Assembly (NCBI GenBank): GCA_016222825.1
Contig: JACRQF010000013.1
Span: 1-64,000 of the forward strand
Direction of reading: 5' to 3'
DNA length: 64,000 nt
Source of the DNA: Verrucomicrobiota bacterium
Lineage (GTDB): Bacteria; Verrucomicrobiota; Verrucomicrobiia; CAIQCK01
Shown here: positions 36,022 to 45,134 of the stretch, piece by piece
Layout: each line of letters opens with the position of its first letter
How positions within the stretch are numbered: position 1 is the stretch's first letter
Notes under the pieces: model-generated
Seen by the model: the letters and a program-made list of their open reading frames with translations, nothing else
What the model was told of the DNA's origin: nothing
Databases searched by the model: none
Position numbers and translations under genes: made by a program

Positions 36022-37650
36022 ATGAAGACGTTACCAGTCGTTGCCGTCATGTTCTCGGCGGTGTGCCACGCCGTCGCGGCAAACTACTCCTTCACCAACA
36101 TTGTTGACGACGCGGACGGCGCGTTCAGTTCCTTCAGCACCGTCGCTTCCGTCAACGCCTCCGGCATGGTGGCGTTCTCGGCCAACGGCTCTGGAGGCAC
36201 CGTGGGCATTTACAAAGGCAACGGCTCGTCCACTAACGCGATGTTTCAGGGCAGTCAGGCCAGCTACACGCTGCCGTTCAGCCCGGTCATCAACGATGGC
36301 GGCGCGGTCGCCTATCTGCGCAGCGACCTTGGCGGAAACAACAACGTCATCTACGACAGCGGTCTTGGCCCCACCGTGGTCGCCAGCGGCGGTGGCGCTT
36401 TCATCAACGTCAACCAGCCGATGTTGAACGACGGCGGCACGGTTTCTTTCGGCGCGTCCACGCCCGGGCCGGATAGCGGCTTCAACCTCTACACTTGGTC
36501 GGGCGGCGTCACCACGGCGCGTTACTACTCGAGCGCGGAATCCACTTTCATCGGACTCTCGACGGTCGCCTCGGTCAACAACAACGGCGTGTTGGGCTTC
36601 AACGGCACGCTGGGGCCGCCGGAAAGCCAGGTCAACGGCCTCTTCTTCGGCACGGGCGGCGCCCATACCACCATCACGCTGGCCAACGGCGGCACCGGCT
36701 TCAGCTTCCTCTCGTCGTTCCCGACGATCAACAAATCCGGCGTCGTCCTCTTCCACGCCACATCCACCAACGGCAAGACCGGCATCTACTCCGGCAACGG
36801 CGGCCCGCTCACGACCTACGTGGACACCACAAGCCCTTACGCAAGCATCCATGCCAACACCGGTTTCTCCGACGGCGGCACCATCGCCTTCTATGCCTCG
36901 ACGGACAGCCTCTTTGATTACGGGCCGGACGGCATCTTCATCGGCCCCAATCCCACCGCCGACCGCGTCATCAGCATCGGCGACGAACTTTTCCCCGGCC
37001 TCTTCGTCACCAGCCTCAACTACGGCGGCGCGATCAACGAACACGGCCAGATCGCCTTCAACTACACCGTCGAAAACCTCGCCCACACGGTCACGCGGCA
37101 CGGCATCGCGCTGGCGACGCCTGACAGCTCCGCGCCGTTGCTTAACAGCAGCTTCGCCCAGATGGTCACGGTCGGCGGCGGCCTGGCAACCATCGGCGGC
37201 TTGCAGGCGACGTTTGATACGGTGAACGATCCCGGCCGGTTCTCCGCCGACTTTTTCCGGCCGACCAACTCCGCGGACCTGGCCCTGCGCATTGGAGAGA
37301 CGGCCCTCAACGAAGTGGATTTCGGTCTTGCCACGCCGAGCTACCAAGTTTGGCAACTTGAGTTCTCCGGCACCTTCAGCGACGCGGCGCTCGTCTTCCA
37401 CTACGACGACGCGGGCTTGCTGGCGGACGAGTCTCAACTTGTCATCCGGCACTACACGGGCGGGCAGTGGACGGTCCCCAACCAGACGATTGACACGGTC
37501 AACAACACCATCACGCTCGTTGCCAACAGCTTCTCGCCGTTCATCCTCTCGAACGTTCCCGAACCTTCCAGCGCGGCGCTGCTCGCGTTGGGCGGCGTGG
37601 TCCTCCTCCGCCGGCAGTCCAGCCGCGACCGGCGGCGCGCGAAGCAATAA
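36022..37650 (+). CDS. PEP-CTERM surface protein with NxxG-type repeats
   Basis: 542 residues from ATG 36022 (TGAGG ribosome-binding site just before it; a GTG at 36013 is the alternative). A signal peptide covers about 1-21. The middle holds about eight repeats of a blade-like module with 'N.G.V.F' cores ('VNASGMVAFSANG', 'INKSGVVLFHA', 'INEHGQIAFNY'), suggesting a beta-propeller-like fold. The last about 30 residues are the sorting tag: 'VPEPSSAAL', a hydrophobic helix and an Arg-rich end. Such proteins are recognised by an exosortase (EpsH) and end up at the cell surface or in exopolysaccharide. No exosortase gene is in the window. Confidence 0.9.
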   Translation: MKTLPVVAVMFSAVCHAVAANYSFTNIVDDADGAFSSFSTVASVNASGMVAFSANGSGGTVGIYKGNGSSTNAMFQGSQASYTLPFSPVINDGGAVAYLRSDLGGNNNVIYDSGLGPTVVASGGGAFINVNQPMLNDGGTVSFGASTPGPDSGFNLYTWSGGVTTARYYSSAESTFIGLSTVASVNNNGVLGFNGTLGPPESQVNGLFFGTGGAHTTITLANGGTGFSFLSSFPTINKSGVVLFHATSTNGKTGIYSGNGGPLTTYVDTTSPYASIHANTGFSDGGTIAFYASTDSLFDYGPDGIFIGPNPTADRVISIGDELFPGLFVTSLNYGGAINEHGQIAFNYTVENLAHTVTRHGIALATPDSSAPLLNSSFAQMVTVGGGLATIGGLQATFDTVNDPGRFSADFFRPTNSADLALRIGETALNEVDFGLATPSYQVWQLEFSGTFSDAALVFHYDDAGLLADESQLVIRHYTGGQWTVPNQTIDTVNNTITLVANSFSPFILSNVPEPSSAALLALGGVVLLRRQSSRDRRRAKQ

Positions 37651-37711
37651 GGTATTTCCACTTGTCCAGCTCGCGCCGCGGGCATAGCCTTGCCGCCAAC
37701 CTCTTAACGCT

Positions 37712-39019
37712 ATGTCAAACGCACATCCTCTCCGGGCCGGCGCAGCGGTGGCGGATATCACGCCCGCAGTCGGCATCTCACTGGCAGGTTCGCTCACCGG
37801 TCGCTCCGCCAAGTCCATCCTCGACCCGCTCCACGCCCGCGCCGTCGTGCTGGAATCGGGCGGCGTGCGCATCGCGTTCGTGCTGCTCGACCTCATCGCG
37901 TTGAACAATGACGACACCGCACGGGCGCGCGCGGCGGCGGCCAAGGCCGCGTTTATTCCCATCGAGAACGTCTGCGTCTCGTGCACCCACACGCACAGCG
38001 CGCCCTGCACGCTCACCATCTTCCAATCGGTGCGCGAGGCGGCGTTCATCGAGACGGTGATCCAGCGCGTCGGCGAGGTCGCGGGCAAGGCGGCGGAGCG
38101 GTTGCAACCCGCGCGCGCTGCGTGGGCCAACGGCTGGGAGCTGCGCGCCGGTTTCAACCGCCGTTATCACATGAATGACGGCACGGTGAAGACCAATCCC
38201 GGTATCGGCAACCCGAAGGTGCTTCATCCCGCCGGCCCGACCGATCCGCAGGTGCCGATGCTGATGCTCGAGTCGATGATCGGCCAACCGATGGCGGTGA
38301 TCGCAAACTTCTCGCTCCACTACGTCGGCGACCGGCCCGGCGACGCCATCTCCGCCGATTATTTCGGCGAGTTTGCCGGCATAATGCGCCAGCGCAAGGG
38401 GCCGGAGTTCGTGGCGCTGTTGACGCACGGCGCGTCCGGCGACATCAACAACATTGACGTGATGCACAAGCCTGTGCAGCGCAAGCCCGGCGAGCGCAGC
38501 CGCGAGGTGGCAGGCTGGATCGCCGATCAAGTGGACGAATGCTGGGCACAGGCGAAGTTCGAGGACTTGGTGGTCGTCGCCGCGACGCAGGACGCTTACA
38601 TGCAACGCGTCCGGAAGCTGAAGGGCGCGGAGTTGGAGGCGGCGCGCAAACAATCGAAAGACCGGAAGCTGCCGCTCGTGGACCAGCTCTATGGCAAAGA
38701 ACGGCTGGAGTTGCTGCGATGGCCGGACAAAGTCCCGATGGTGATCCAGTCGCTGCGGGTCGGCGGGTTTGGCGCGTCCACGTTTCCCGGCGAGGTATTC
38801 TGCCGCCACGGTCTCGACCTGAAGAACGCCTCGCCGTTCCCGGTCACGGCGTTCATCGAACTGGCCAATGGCTACAGCGGCTACACGCCAACGCGTGCAG
38901 ACTACGACCTCGGCGGCTACGAGACATGGCTTGCTCGCAGCGCCTACGCCGCGCCGTTCACGGGCGAGGAGATGGTCGCCGTCGCCGCGATGCAGTTGCG
39001 GAAACTCTGGCAGTCATGA
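37712..39019 (+). CDS. Neutral ceramidase-like hydrolase
   Basis: 435 residues matching the N-terminal catalytic domain of neutral/alkaline ceramidases. The start 'RAGAAVADITPAVGISLAG', the metal-binding 'CTHTHSAP' (about 91-98), 'NFSLHYVG' and 'LTHGASGDINN' are all typical. No signal peptide was found and the ceramidase C-terminal domain is absent. Verrucomicrobiota and planctomycetes carry many such proteins within glycan-degradation regions, where the true substrate is unlikely to be ceramide. It starts 61 bp after the PEP-CTERM gene and may be co-transcribed with it. Confidence 0.85.
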   Translation: MSNAHPLRAGAAVADITPAVGISLAGSLTGRSAKSILDPLHARAVVLESGGVRIAFVLLDLIALNNDDTARARAAAAKAAFIPIENVCVSCTHTHSAPCTLTIFQSVREAAFIETVIQRVGEVAGKAAERLQPARAAWANGWELRAGFNRRYHMNDGTVKTNPGIGNPKVLHPAGPTDPQVPMLMLESMIGQPMAVIANFSLHYVGDRPGDAISADYFGEFAGIMRQRKGPEFVALLTHGASGDINNIDVMHKPVQRKPGERSREVAGWIADQVDECWAQAKFEDLVVVAATQDAYMQRVRKLKGAELEAARKQSKDRKLPLVDQLYGKERLELLRWPDKVPMVIQSLRVGGFGASTFPGEVFCRHGLDLKNASPFPVTAFIELANGYSGYTPTRADYDLGGYETWLARSAYAAPFTGEEMVAVAAMQLRKLWQS

Positions 39020-39028
39020 GCCCCCACT

Positions 39029-39101
39029 GGGAGCGGCGGTTTCCAGACTGCGCCGACCCGGTCCAGCGACAACAGTGCGGCGGTTACAAACCGCCGCTCC
39101 C
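39029..39101. repeat. Intergenic palindromic repeat
   Basis: The arm GGGAGCGGCGGTTT (39029-39042) is perfectly complementary to 39088-39101, with 45 bases between. It fills nearly the whole gap between the ceramidase-like gene and the SGNH hydrolase gene. No T run follows, so it looks like a repeat element rather than a classical terminator. Confidence 0.65.
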
Positions 39102-39114
39102 GGCAAAACCTGAA

Positions 39115-40266
39115 ATGAAAACACACACATCCCCCAAACACCTCATCCTCCAAGCATCGTTGGCCCTCTGGCTAATCCTCTCCGCAACTGCAGCAGAGTC
39201 TACATCCCTCCGTCTCACGCTACCGCCGGCATGGTATGGCGTGCCGGGTGTGCCGATGAGTCTCTACTACGACAACATCGTCCTCACAGAGACGCCCGAA
39301 AACTACCGTTTCGAGGTGACCTGCGACATCGGCAAGTCGGAGGCGAAGCGATGGACCGTGACGCCCGCCGACAAGGATGCGGGCCAGCACGGGATCGTCG
39401 TCGTCGTAAAGGACGCGCAGGGCAAGGAACTGCAGCGCGCCAAGACCGTGCTGCACGTCGTCCCGCGAAACGCTGGCGCAAACCGGAACCTGCGCCTGCT
39501 CATCGTCGGCGACAGCCTCACCGCCGCGACCATGTATCCGATCGAAATCGGCCGGCTGCTCACGATGCCGGGCAACCCAAAGTGGATCATGCTCGGGACG
39601 CACAAACCGGCGTCCGTCAAGCCGGGCGTCGTGCATGAAGGCTACGGCGGCTGGACTTGGGCGGCGTTCCTGTCGCGCTACGACGCCAAACTCGGCCACA
39701 AGCTCGACGAGAAAGGAAAACGCTTGAGTAGTCCGTTCCTCTTCCCAACCGCCGACGTCAAGCCGGCCTTGGACATCCCGCGCTACTTCCGCGAGAACTG
39801 CGCCGGCCAGCCGCCAGACGTGATGACCGTCCTGCTCGGCATCAACGATTGTTTCGGCGCCAGTCCCGACGATGCCAAAGCGATGGACAAGCACATCGCC
39901 GGGACACTCGACACCGCCGAGAGATTCCTGAAGGAGTTCCGCGCCGCTGCGCCGCGCATGGTCTTCGCCATCGGCCTGACCACGCCGCCGAACTCGCGCG
40001 AGTCCGGCTTCGAGGCGAACTACAAGGGCAAATACCACCGTTGGGGCTGGAAGCGCATCCAGCACCGCCTCGTGGAGCAGATGCTCAAGCGATTCGCCGG
40101 CCGCGAGCGCGCAGGCATCCATCTGGTGCCGACGGAACTCAATCTCGATCCCGTGGACGGCTACCCGGAGAACAACGGTGTCCATCCCAACGCCACCGGC
40201 TACCAGCAGATCGGCGCGAGCTTCTACTGCTGGCTGAAGTGGTGGTTGCAGGCGAAACAGCCGTGA
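39115..40266 (+). CDS. Secreted SGNH/GDSL hydrolase (esterase)
   Basis: 383 residues from ATG 39115 with a signal peptide ending near 'ATAAES' (about 27). After a beta domain of about 100 residues comes the SGNH core: block I 'LLIVGDSLT' with nucleophile S134, block III 'LLGINDCF' with N244, and block V 'NGVHPNATGY' with H357. The usual Asp three residues before the His is an Asn here. Such enzymes remove acetyl or other acyl groups from polysaccharides; the neighbours support a carbohydrate esterase. Confidence 0.88.
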   Translation: MKTHTSPKHLILQASLALWLILSATAAESTSLRLTLPPAWYGVPGVPMSLYYDNIVLTETPENYRFEVTCDIGKSEAKRWTVTPADKDAGQHGIVVVVKDAQGKELQRAKTVLHVVPRNAGANRNLRLLIVGDSLTAATMYPIEIGRLLTMPGNPKWIMLGTHKPASVKPGVVHEGYGGWTWAAFLSRYDAKLGHKLDEKGKRLSSPFLFPTADVKPALDIPRYFRENCAGQPPDVMTVLLGINDCFGASPDDAKAMDKHIAGTLDTAERFLKEFRAAAPRMVFAIGLTTPPNSRESGFEANYKGKYHRWGWKRIQHRLVEQMLKRFAGRERAGIHLVPTELNLDPVDGYPENNGVHPNATGYQQIGASFYCWLKWWLQAKQP

Positions 40267-40400
40267 TACCAAAAGGTCTCCGGTTTTTGGCATAAAAGGC
40301 TTGAGACGAAGCGGAAGTTGTGGCCATCGTTTGCGCCACGCGGTTTGCGGTGGCTGACGACGATGACGTTGAAACAGAAACTCAACTTTGAGGATACGCA

Positions 40401-41375
40401 ATGACTAATCGTGTGGCTGTGATATTGGTTGCTGGTGTGATGGCGGCGACGGCGGCAATCGGAGCAGAAGGCGTCGCGCTAACCGACGCGGGCGGCAAAG
40501 TGCGGGTGGAAATCGGCGGCGAGCTTTTCACGGAGTATAACTACAAGGACGTGGCGCGGCCCTACCTCTATCCGATCATCGGCCCCGGCGGTGTGGGGAT
40601 GACGCGCGATTGGCCAATGAAGGAGAACGCCAACGACGTGCAGGACCACATCCACCACAAAGGTTTGTGGTATGCGCACGGCAAGGTCAACACCGTGGAC
40701 TGCTGGTCCGAACAGAAAGCTTTCGGCAAGACCCTCCACGAAAAGTTCTTGGAAATAAGCTCCGGCGCCAAGCAGGGGGTAATCCGCTCCCTCAACAAGT
40801 GGGTCTCCGCCGACGGCAAGCCGCTCTGCTCCGACGAGCGCACCATCCGCTTCTATCCGCACAGCGACGTGCGGATAATTGACTTCGAGATCACGTTCAT
40901 CGCCTCCGAAGGCGACCTGACGCTCGGCGACACGAAGGAAGGCTCGATGAGCATCCGCCTGCCGACCTCGATGAGCGTCAAGGCCAAGGGCAAGGTGGCC
41001 GAGGGCCACATCATCAACAGCAAGGGCAACCGCGACGTGGACGCCTGGGGCAAGCGCGCCGAGTGGGTGGATTACTACGGCCCCGTCAACGGCAAGGCCG
41101 TCGCCGTTGCGATGATGGACCATCCGTCGAATCCGCGGCACCCAACCTACTGGCACGTGCGCGACTACGGTCTGTTCAGCGCCAATCCCTACGGCATCCA
41201 CGATTTCACCGCCAAGACCGAGCAGAAGCAACCCGCTGGCGCGGGCGACCTGAAGGTGGCGGCGGGCAAGAAGGTGACTTTCCGGTATCGGTTCCTGTTC
41301 CATACCGGCGACGAGAAGGAAGGCAAAGTGGCCGAGCATTACAAGAAATACGCGGCGACGAAGGCTGCAAAGTAG
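40401..41375 (+). CDS. PmoA-like (DUF6807) secreted protein
   Basis: 324 residues with a signal peptide (about 1-22) and a GAGGA ribosome-binding site. 'RPYLYPIIGPGGVGMTRDWPM', 'DHIHHKGLWYAHGKVNTVDCW' and 'HPTYWHVRDYGLFSANPYG' are the hallmarks of DUF6807 (methane monooxygenase subunit A-like) proteins. These are not methane oxidisers; they occur widely in Verrucomicrobiota and planctomycetes next to Gfo/Idh/MocA oxidoreductases and glycan hydrolases, as here. The role is unknown; the fold resembles galactose-mutarotase-like beta-sandwiches. It is followed by the oxidoreductase gene after 40 bp. Confidence 0.88.
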   Translation: MTNRVAVILVAGVMAATAAIGAEGVALTDAGGKVRVEIGGELFTEYNYKDVARPYLYPIIGPGGVGMTRDWPMKENANDVQDHIHHKGLWYAHGKVNTVDCWSEQKAFGKTLHEKFLEISSGAKQGVIRSLNKWVSADGKPLCSDERTIRFYPHSDVRIIDFEITFIASEGDLTLGDTKEGSMSIRLPTSMSVKAKGKVAEGHIINSKGNRDVDAWGKRAEWVDYYGPVNGKAVAVAMMDHPSNPRHPTYWHVRDYGLFSANPYGIHDFTAKTEQKQPAGAGDLKVAAGKKVTFRYRFLFHTGDEKEGKVAEHYKKYAATKAAK

Positions 41376-41415
41376 CGGCGCGGAAGAGAGTATTAAACGC
41401 AACGAGGAAAGAACC

Positions 41416-42978
41416 ATGACAATGATCACACGCAGAGATTTCCTGAAACATTCAATGGTCGTCACGGCCGGCGCGAGCCTGCCCTGGACCTGGGCGCGCG
41501 CGGCCGGCGCCAACGACACCATCCGCGCCGGCGTCATCGGCTTTGGCAGCCGCGGTCAGGCGCACATAGATGGGCTGCGGAAGATTCCGGGCGTGAAGAT
41601 CGTCGCGCTGTGCGACGTGGACGCGAAGGTTCTCGCCAAGGGCGTTGCCGCGTTCGAGAAGCGCGGCGAGAAGGTCACGGCCTACAAAGACCCGCGAAAG
41701 ATGCTTGAGGACAAGGAGATTGACGTCATCTCCACCGCGACGCCGAACCACTGGCACGCGCTGCTTACCGTCTGGGCCTGTCAGGCGGGCAAGGACATCT
41801 ACGTCGAGAAGCCCGCCTCACATTGCATCTGGGAAGGCCGCCAAGCCGTAAAGGCCGCCGCCAAATACAAGCGCATCGTCCAGGTCGGCAGCCAGAGCCG
41901 TTCCAGCCAGGGCATCCGCCAGGCGGTGGATTTCATCCGCAAGGGTGGCCTCGGCAAGATTAAGGTCGCCCGCGGCCTCTGCTACAAGCGCCGCAAGAGC
42001 ATCGGCGAATTGGTGGGCGAGCAACAGATTCCGGAAGGCATTGACTACGATCTCTGGAGCGGTCCCGCGCCGTTGGTGCCGCCGCGCCGCAACGGCAAGT
42101 TCGGCCCCGTCCACTACGACTGGCACTGGCTCTGGCTCTACGGCAACGGCGACCTCGGCAACCAAGGCGTCCATCAGGTGGACATCGCCCGCTGGTTCCT
42201 CGGCGAGAAGACGCTCGCGCCGCAAGTCATGTGCATCGGTGGCCGGCTCGGCTACGAAGACGCCGGCGAAACGCCGAACACGCAGATCATGATGCTCGAC
42301 TACACGACGGCGCCGCTCATCTTCGAAGTGCGCGGCCTGGCGAGCGCCGCCGACACCGACGCGATGGACAAATACTGGCCGGTGAAATTCACGCCGGTGG
42401 CGAAAGATGACTCGAAGAACAAGAAGGCCGCCGCGGACATGCGAAACGTCACCGGCGGACGCTCCGCCAGCGACCCGCGCAGTTCCATCGGTGTAATCAT
42501 TCATTGCGAGAACGGCTTCGTCAGCGTGCCGAGCTACACGCAGGCTGACATCTTCGACAACGACGGCAAGGAGATCCCGGAATACAAGGGCAAGTTCAAG
42601 GGTGCCAGCGACCACTTCGAGAACTTCATCAAGGCCGTGCGGAGCCGCAAGACCTCCGACCTGAACGCCCCGATCCTCGAAGGCCATCTCAGCGCCGGCC
42701 TCTGCCATCAGGGCAACATCGCCTACCGCGTTGGCAAGAAAGCCTCGCAGGCGGAGATCTGCGACCAGGTCAAGAGCAACGCCGTCGTCTCCGAAGCTTT
42801 CGGCCGCATGTGCGAGCATCTGAAGGCCAACGGCGTGGACCTCGCCAAGACCCCCGCGACGATCAGCGCGTGGCTGAAGTTCGACCCGAAGAAGGAGCAG
42901 TTCACGGACTGCGACGCCGCCAACGCGCTCGTGAAGAACAAGTATCGCGCGCCGTTCGTCGTGCCGGAGAAGGTCTAA
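41416..42978 (+). CDS. Tat-exported Gfo/Idh/MocA-family oxidoreductase
   Basis: 520 residues. The N-terminus has a twin-arginine signal ('TRRDFLKHS', arginines 6-7), so the protein is folded with NAD(P) in the cytoplasm and exported. The Rossmann motif 'GVIGFGSRGQAH' is at about 40-51, and the catalytic lysine lies in 'EKPASH' (about 134-139). 'DWHWLWLYGNGDLGNQGVHQ' is typical of the subgroup found with glycan-degradation genes. It oxidises or isomerises a sugar, possibly through a bound nicotinamide. Downstream is a strong terminator (43003-43041), so the SGNH-PmoA-oxidoreductase genes may form one unit ending here. Confidence 0.92.
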   Translation: MTMITRRDFLKHSMVVTAGASLPWTWARAAGANDTIRAGVIGFGSRGQAHIDGLRKIPGVKIVALCDVDAKVLAKGVAAFEKRGEKVTAYKDPRKMLEDKEIDVISTATPNHWHALLTVWACQAGKDIYVEKPASHCIWEGRQAVKAAAKYKRIVQVGSQSRSSQGIRQAVDFIRKGGLGKIKVARGLCYKRRKSIGELVGEQQIPEGIDYDLWSGPAPLVPPRRNGKFGPVHYDWHWLWLYGNGDLGNQGVHQVDIARWFLGEKTLAPQVMCIGGRLGYEDAGETPNTQIMMLDYTTAPLIFEVRGLASAADTDAMDKYWPVKFTPVAKDDSKNKKAAADMRNVTGGRSASDPRSSIGVIIHCENGFVSVPSYTQADIFDNDGKEIPEYKGKFKGASDHFENFIKAVRSRKTSDLNAPILEGHLSAGLCHQGNIAYRVGKKASQAEICDQVKSNAVVSEAFGRMCEHLKANGVDLAKTPATISAWLKFDPKKEQFTDCDAANALVKNKYRAPFVVPEKV

Positions 42979-43002
42979 ACGGCGTTCAATCGTAACCCGA
43001 CA

Positions 43003-43041
43003 GGGTGCGGCGGTCTTCGGATCGCCGCACCCTTGTTGTTT
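43003..43041 (+). terminator. Strong rho-independent terminator
   Basis: A perfect 10-bp GC-rich stem (GGGTGCGGCG at 43003-43012 with 43023-43032) with a loop containing TTCG is followed by TTGTTGTTT. It ends transcripts from the oxidoreductase gene 24 bp upstream, and it shows that the true start of the kinase gene lies beyond 43041. Confidence 0.9.
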
Positions 43042-43131
43042 GGCAGCGGGCCGCGGCACTTCCACAATCGCGTTGACAGGCGTTTCAGGCGCGGCAAAGC
43101 TGAAACCGAGTTGAAACGCGACGGTTCACCA

Positions 43132-44352
43132 TTGTTCCATCCGCCCAGCCTCGACGAGCGCGCAAACGCGCTGAAGTCGGCGCTCGTGCGCTCTTTTCAC
43201 GTCTCGCCCAGCGACGTGCGCATCGTGGTGTCACCGTATCGGGTTTGTCCGCTCGGTGCGCACGTGGATCATCAACTTGGCGTCGTCACCGGTCTGGCGC
43301 TGAACCAGGCGGTGTTGCTCGCGTTCGCACCGTCGCCGGAGGCGCATCGCAAGGAGGTTGCTGCGCTCAGCAAGAACTATCCGGGGAAGGTCAGCTTTGA
43401 GTTGGATTCGATTCCGCCGTTCCGGCCGGGCGACTGGGGCAACTACCTGCGCGGCGCGGCGCTGGCCTTGCGCGACCGGTTTGGCAAACACCTCGTCCAC
43501 GGCATGGTGGCGATGATTGACGGCGACCTGCCTATTGGCGGACTGAGTTCATCGGCAGCGGTGGGTGTCGCGTATCTTCTTGGGCTGGAAGCGGTGAACG
43601 GCCTCTCGGTAAGCATTGCGGACAATATCCATTTCGACCGCGCCATCGAGAACGGCTATATCGGCCTACGGAACGGCATTCTGGATCAATCGGTCATCCT
43701 GGCCGCCGAACGCGACCGATTGCTGTCGCTGGATTGCCAAAGCGAGACGTGGCATACCGTGCGCGGGCCGAAAGCCGGTTCATTCCAGATTCTGGTGGTC
43801 TATTCCGGTTTTGAGCAGGCGCTGGTGTCCACCGGTTACAATCAGCGTGTTGCCGAGTGCCGCGAAGCGGCGAAGCAACTGCTGAACGCCGCGGGCCACC
43901 GTGTGGCCAACGGCGTGGTGTTGCGGCAGGTCAGTGAGGAGATGTTCGTGAAACACGGCATCTCGCTGCCCGCGACGCTGCGAAAGCGCGCGACGCACTT
44001 CTTTACCGAACAGGCGCGCGTCCGCGACGGCGCTGCGGCGTGGGCCGGTGCGGACGCGAAGCAGTTCGGCGCGCTGGTGTCGCAAAGCGGAAAAAGTTCT
44101 GTGGAGAACTACGAGTGTGGTTCACCACCGCTGATTACGCTTTATGAATTGCTGATCAACTCACCCGGCGTGCTGGGCGCGCGGTTCAGCGGCGCGGGTT
44201 TCCGCGGCAACTGCATCGCGTTGGTGGAACCCGGCTGTGCCGAGTCTGTCGCCATCAGGGTCGCCGAAGGCTACGCCCGTCGGCATCCGGCGGAAGCGAG
44301 AACTTTCAGCGCCTGCGTGTGCGAGACAGACGACGGGGCGCGCTTGCTTTAG
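43132..44352 (+). CDS. Galacturonokinase-like GHMP kinase
   Basis: 406 residues from a TTG at 43132, chosen because upstream in-frame starts overlap the terminator or a possible TTGACA -35 box (43073-43078) and because the length then fits the family. Motif 1 is 'YRVCPLGAHVDHQ' (36-48), motif 2 'GLSSSAAVGVAYLL' (137-150), motif 3 'GARFSGAGFRG' (about 349-359). 'ENGYIGLRNGILDQS' and 'NYECG' also match plant galacturonokinase, which phosphorylates D-galacturonate at C1; ordinary galactokinases have 'GEHTDYN' where this protein has 'GAHVDHQ'. The ATP-dependent product would be galacturonate-1-phosphate. The nucleotidyltransferase 14 bp downstream could convert it to UDP-galacturonate. Confidence 0.88.
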   Translation: MFHPPSLDERANALKSALVRSFHVSPSDVRIVVSPYRVCPLGAHVDHQLGVVTGLALNQAVLLAFAPSPEAHRKEVAALSKNYPGKVSFELDSIPPFRPGDWGNYLRGAALALRDRFGKHLVHGMVAMIDGDLPIGGLSSSAAVGVAYLLGLEAVNGLSVSIADNIHFDRAIENGYIGLRNGILDQSVILAAERDRLLSLDCQSETWHTVRGPKAGSFQILVVYSGFEQALVSTGYNQRVAECREAAKQLLNAAGHRVANGVVLRQVSEEMFVKHGISLPATLRKRATHFFTEQARVRDGAAAWAGADAKQFGALVSQSGKSSVENYECGSPPLITLYELLINSPGVLGARFSGAGFRGNCIALVEPGCAESVAIRVAEGYARRHPAEARTFSACVCETDDGARLL

Positions 44353-44366
44353 TCACGGAGAAAATC

Positions 44367-45134
44367 ATGCACGCCATCGTTCTCGCCGCAGGCTATGCAC
44401 GCCGGCTCTCGCCGCTGACGGACAACTGCCCGAAACCGCTGCTGCCGGTGCGCGGCGTCCCGTTGCTCGACTACGTGATGGCGAAGGTGTTCGCAGTGCC
44501 GGCCGTGAAAGCAGTAACGCTCGTCAGCAATCACCGCTTCATCGGCCACTTCGAGTGTTGGCTGCGCTGGCGTCGTCCACCGGTGCCGGTGCGCCTGCTC
44601 GACGACGGCACGCTCACCAACGAGACGCGGCTTGGCGGCATCGGCGACCTTCGTTTCGCGGTCGATCATCACGACATCCGCGGCGATGCGCTCGTCTTGG
44701 CGGCTGACAACCTGTTCGCGGCGGACCTCGCGCAGATGGTGACTTTCTCAGAGACGCGCCGCGCCAGTTGCGTAATCGCGCGTCGTCTCGACGACCTCAA
44801 GGCGCAGCAGCGCACGGGCATCGCAGTGCTCGACGGCGACGGACGACTGGTGGAGTTTCAGGAGAAGCCGCAGGTTCCCAAGAGCAATCTCGCTGTGCCG
44901 CCAATCTACGTTTATCGCCAGGAGAGCCTGCGCCGGCTCGGCGAGTATCTGGACGGCGGCAACAATCCCGACGCGCCGGGCAACTTCATCGCCTGGCTCT
45001 GCGCGCGCGAGCCGGTGTTTGGCTGGCGCTGCGACGGCGAGATCTGGGACATTGGCAACATGGAACAATACGCACTGGCTCAGGAAAGGTTTGACGCCGC
45101 GAAGGAATCGGCGTTTGGTATCCGGCCATGGTAG
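44367..45134 (+). CDS. Sugar-1-phosphate nucleotidyltransferase
   Basis: 255 residues from ATG 44367 with a GGAG ribosome-binding site. The N-terminus 'AIVLAAGYARRLSPLTDNCPKPLLPV' carries the nucleotide-binding loop and the substrate-binding Lys of the NTP-transferase family; the usual GxGTR is AGYARR here. 'LVLAADNLF' holds the metal-binding Asp and 'GEIWDIGNMEQY' closes the fold. It makes an NDP-sugar from a sugar-1-phosphate. Position suggests it uses the product of the galacturonokinase-like enzyme; that link is inference. Its stop overlaps the start of the L,D-transpeptidase gene by 7 bp. Confidence 0.87.
   Translation: MHAIVLAAGYARRLSPLTDNCPKPLLPVRGVPLLDYVMAKVFAVPAVKAVTLVSNHRFIGHFECWLRWRRPPVPVRLLDDGTLTNETRLGGIGDLRFAVDHHDIRGDALVLAADNLFAADLAQMVTFSETRRASCVIARRLDDLKAQQRTGIAVLDGDGRLVEFQEKPQVPKSNLAVPPIYVYRQESLRRLGEYLDGGNNPDAPGNFIAWLCAREPVFGWRCDGEIWDIGNMEQYALAQERFDAAKESAFGIRPW

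Noticed and set aside
34167..36050. A 627-codon open frame on the minus strand
   Set aside because: It is antisense to the MATE gene and consists largely of His/Arg/Gln-rich repeats, typical of a shadow frame. Only the separate short metallophosphoesterase remnant at 34276-34467, in another frame, is real.
36031..38157. A 708-codon open frame on the minus strand
   Set aside because: It is antisense to the PEP-CTERM and ceramidase-like genes, which have clear motifs; its own sequence is Arg/Gly/Val-rich without family resemblance.
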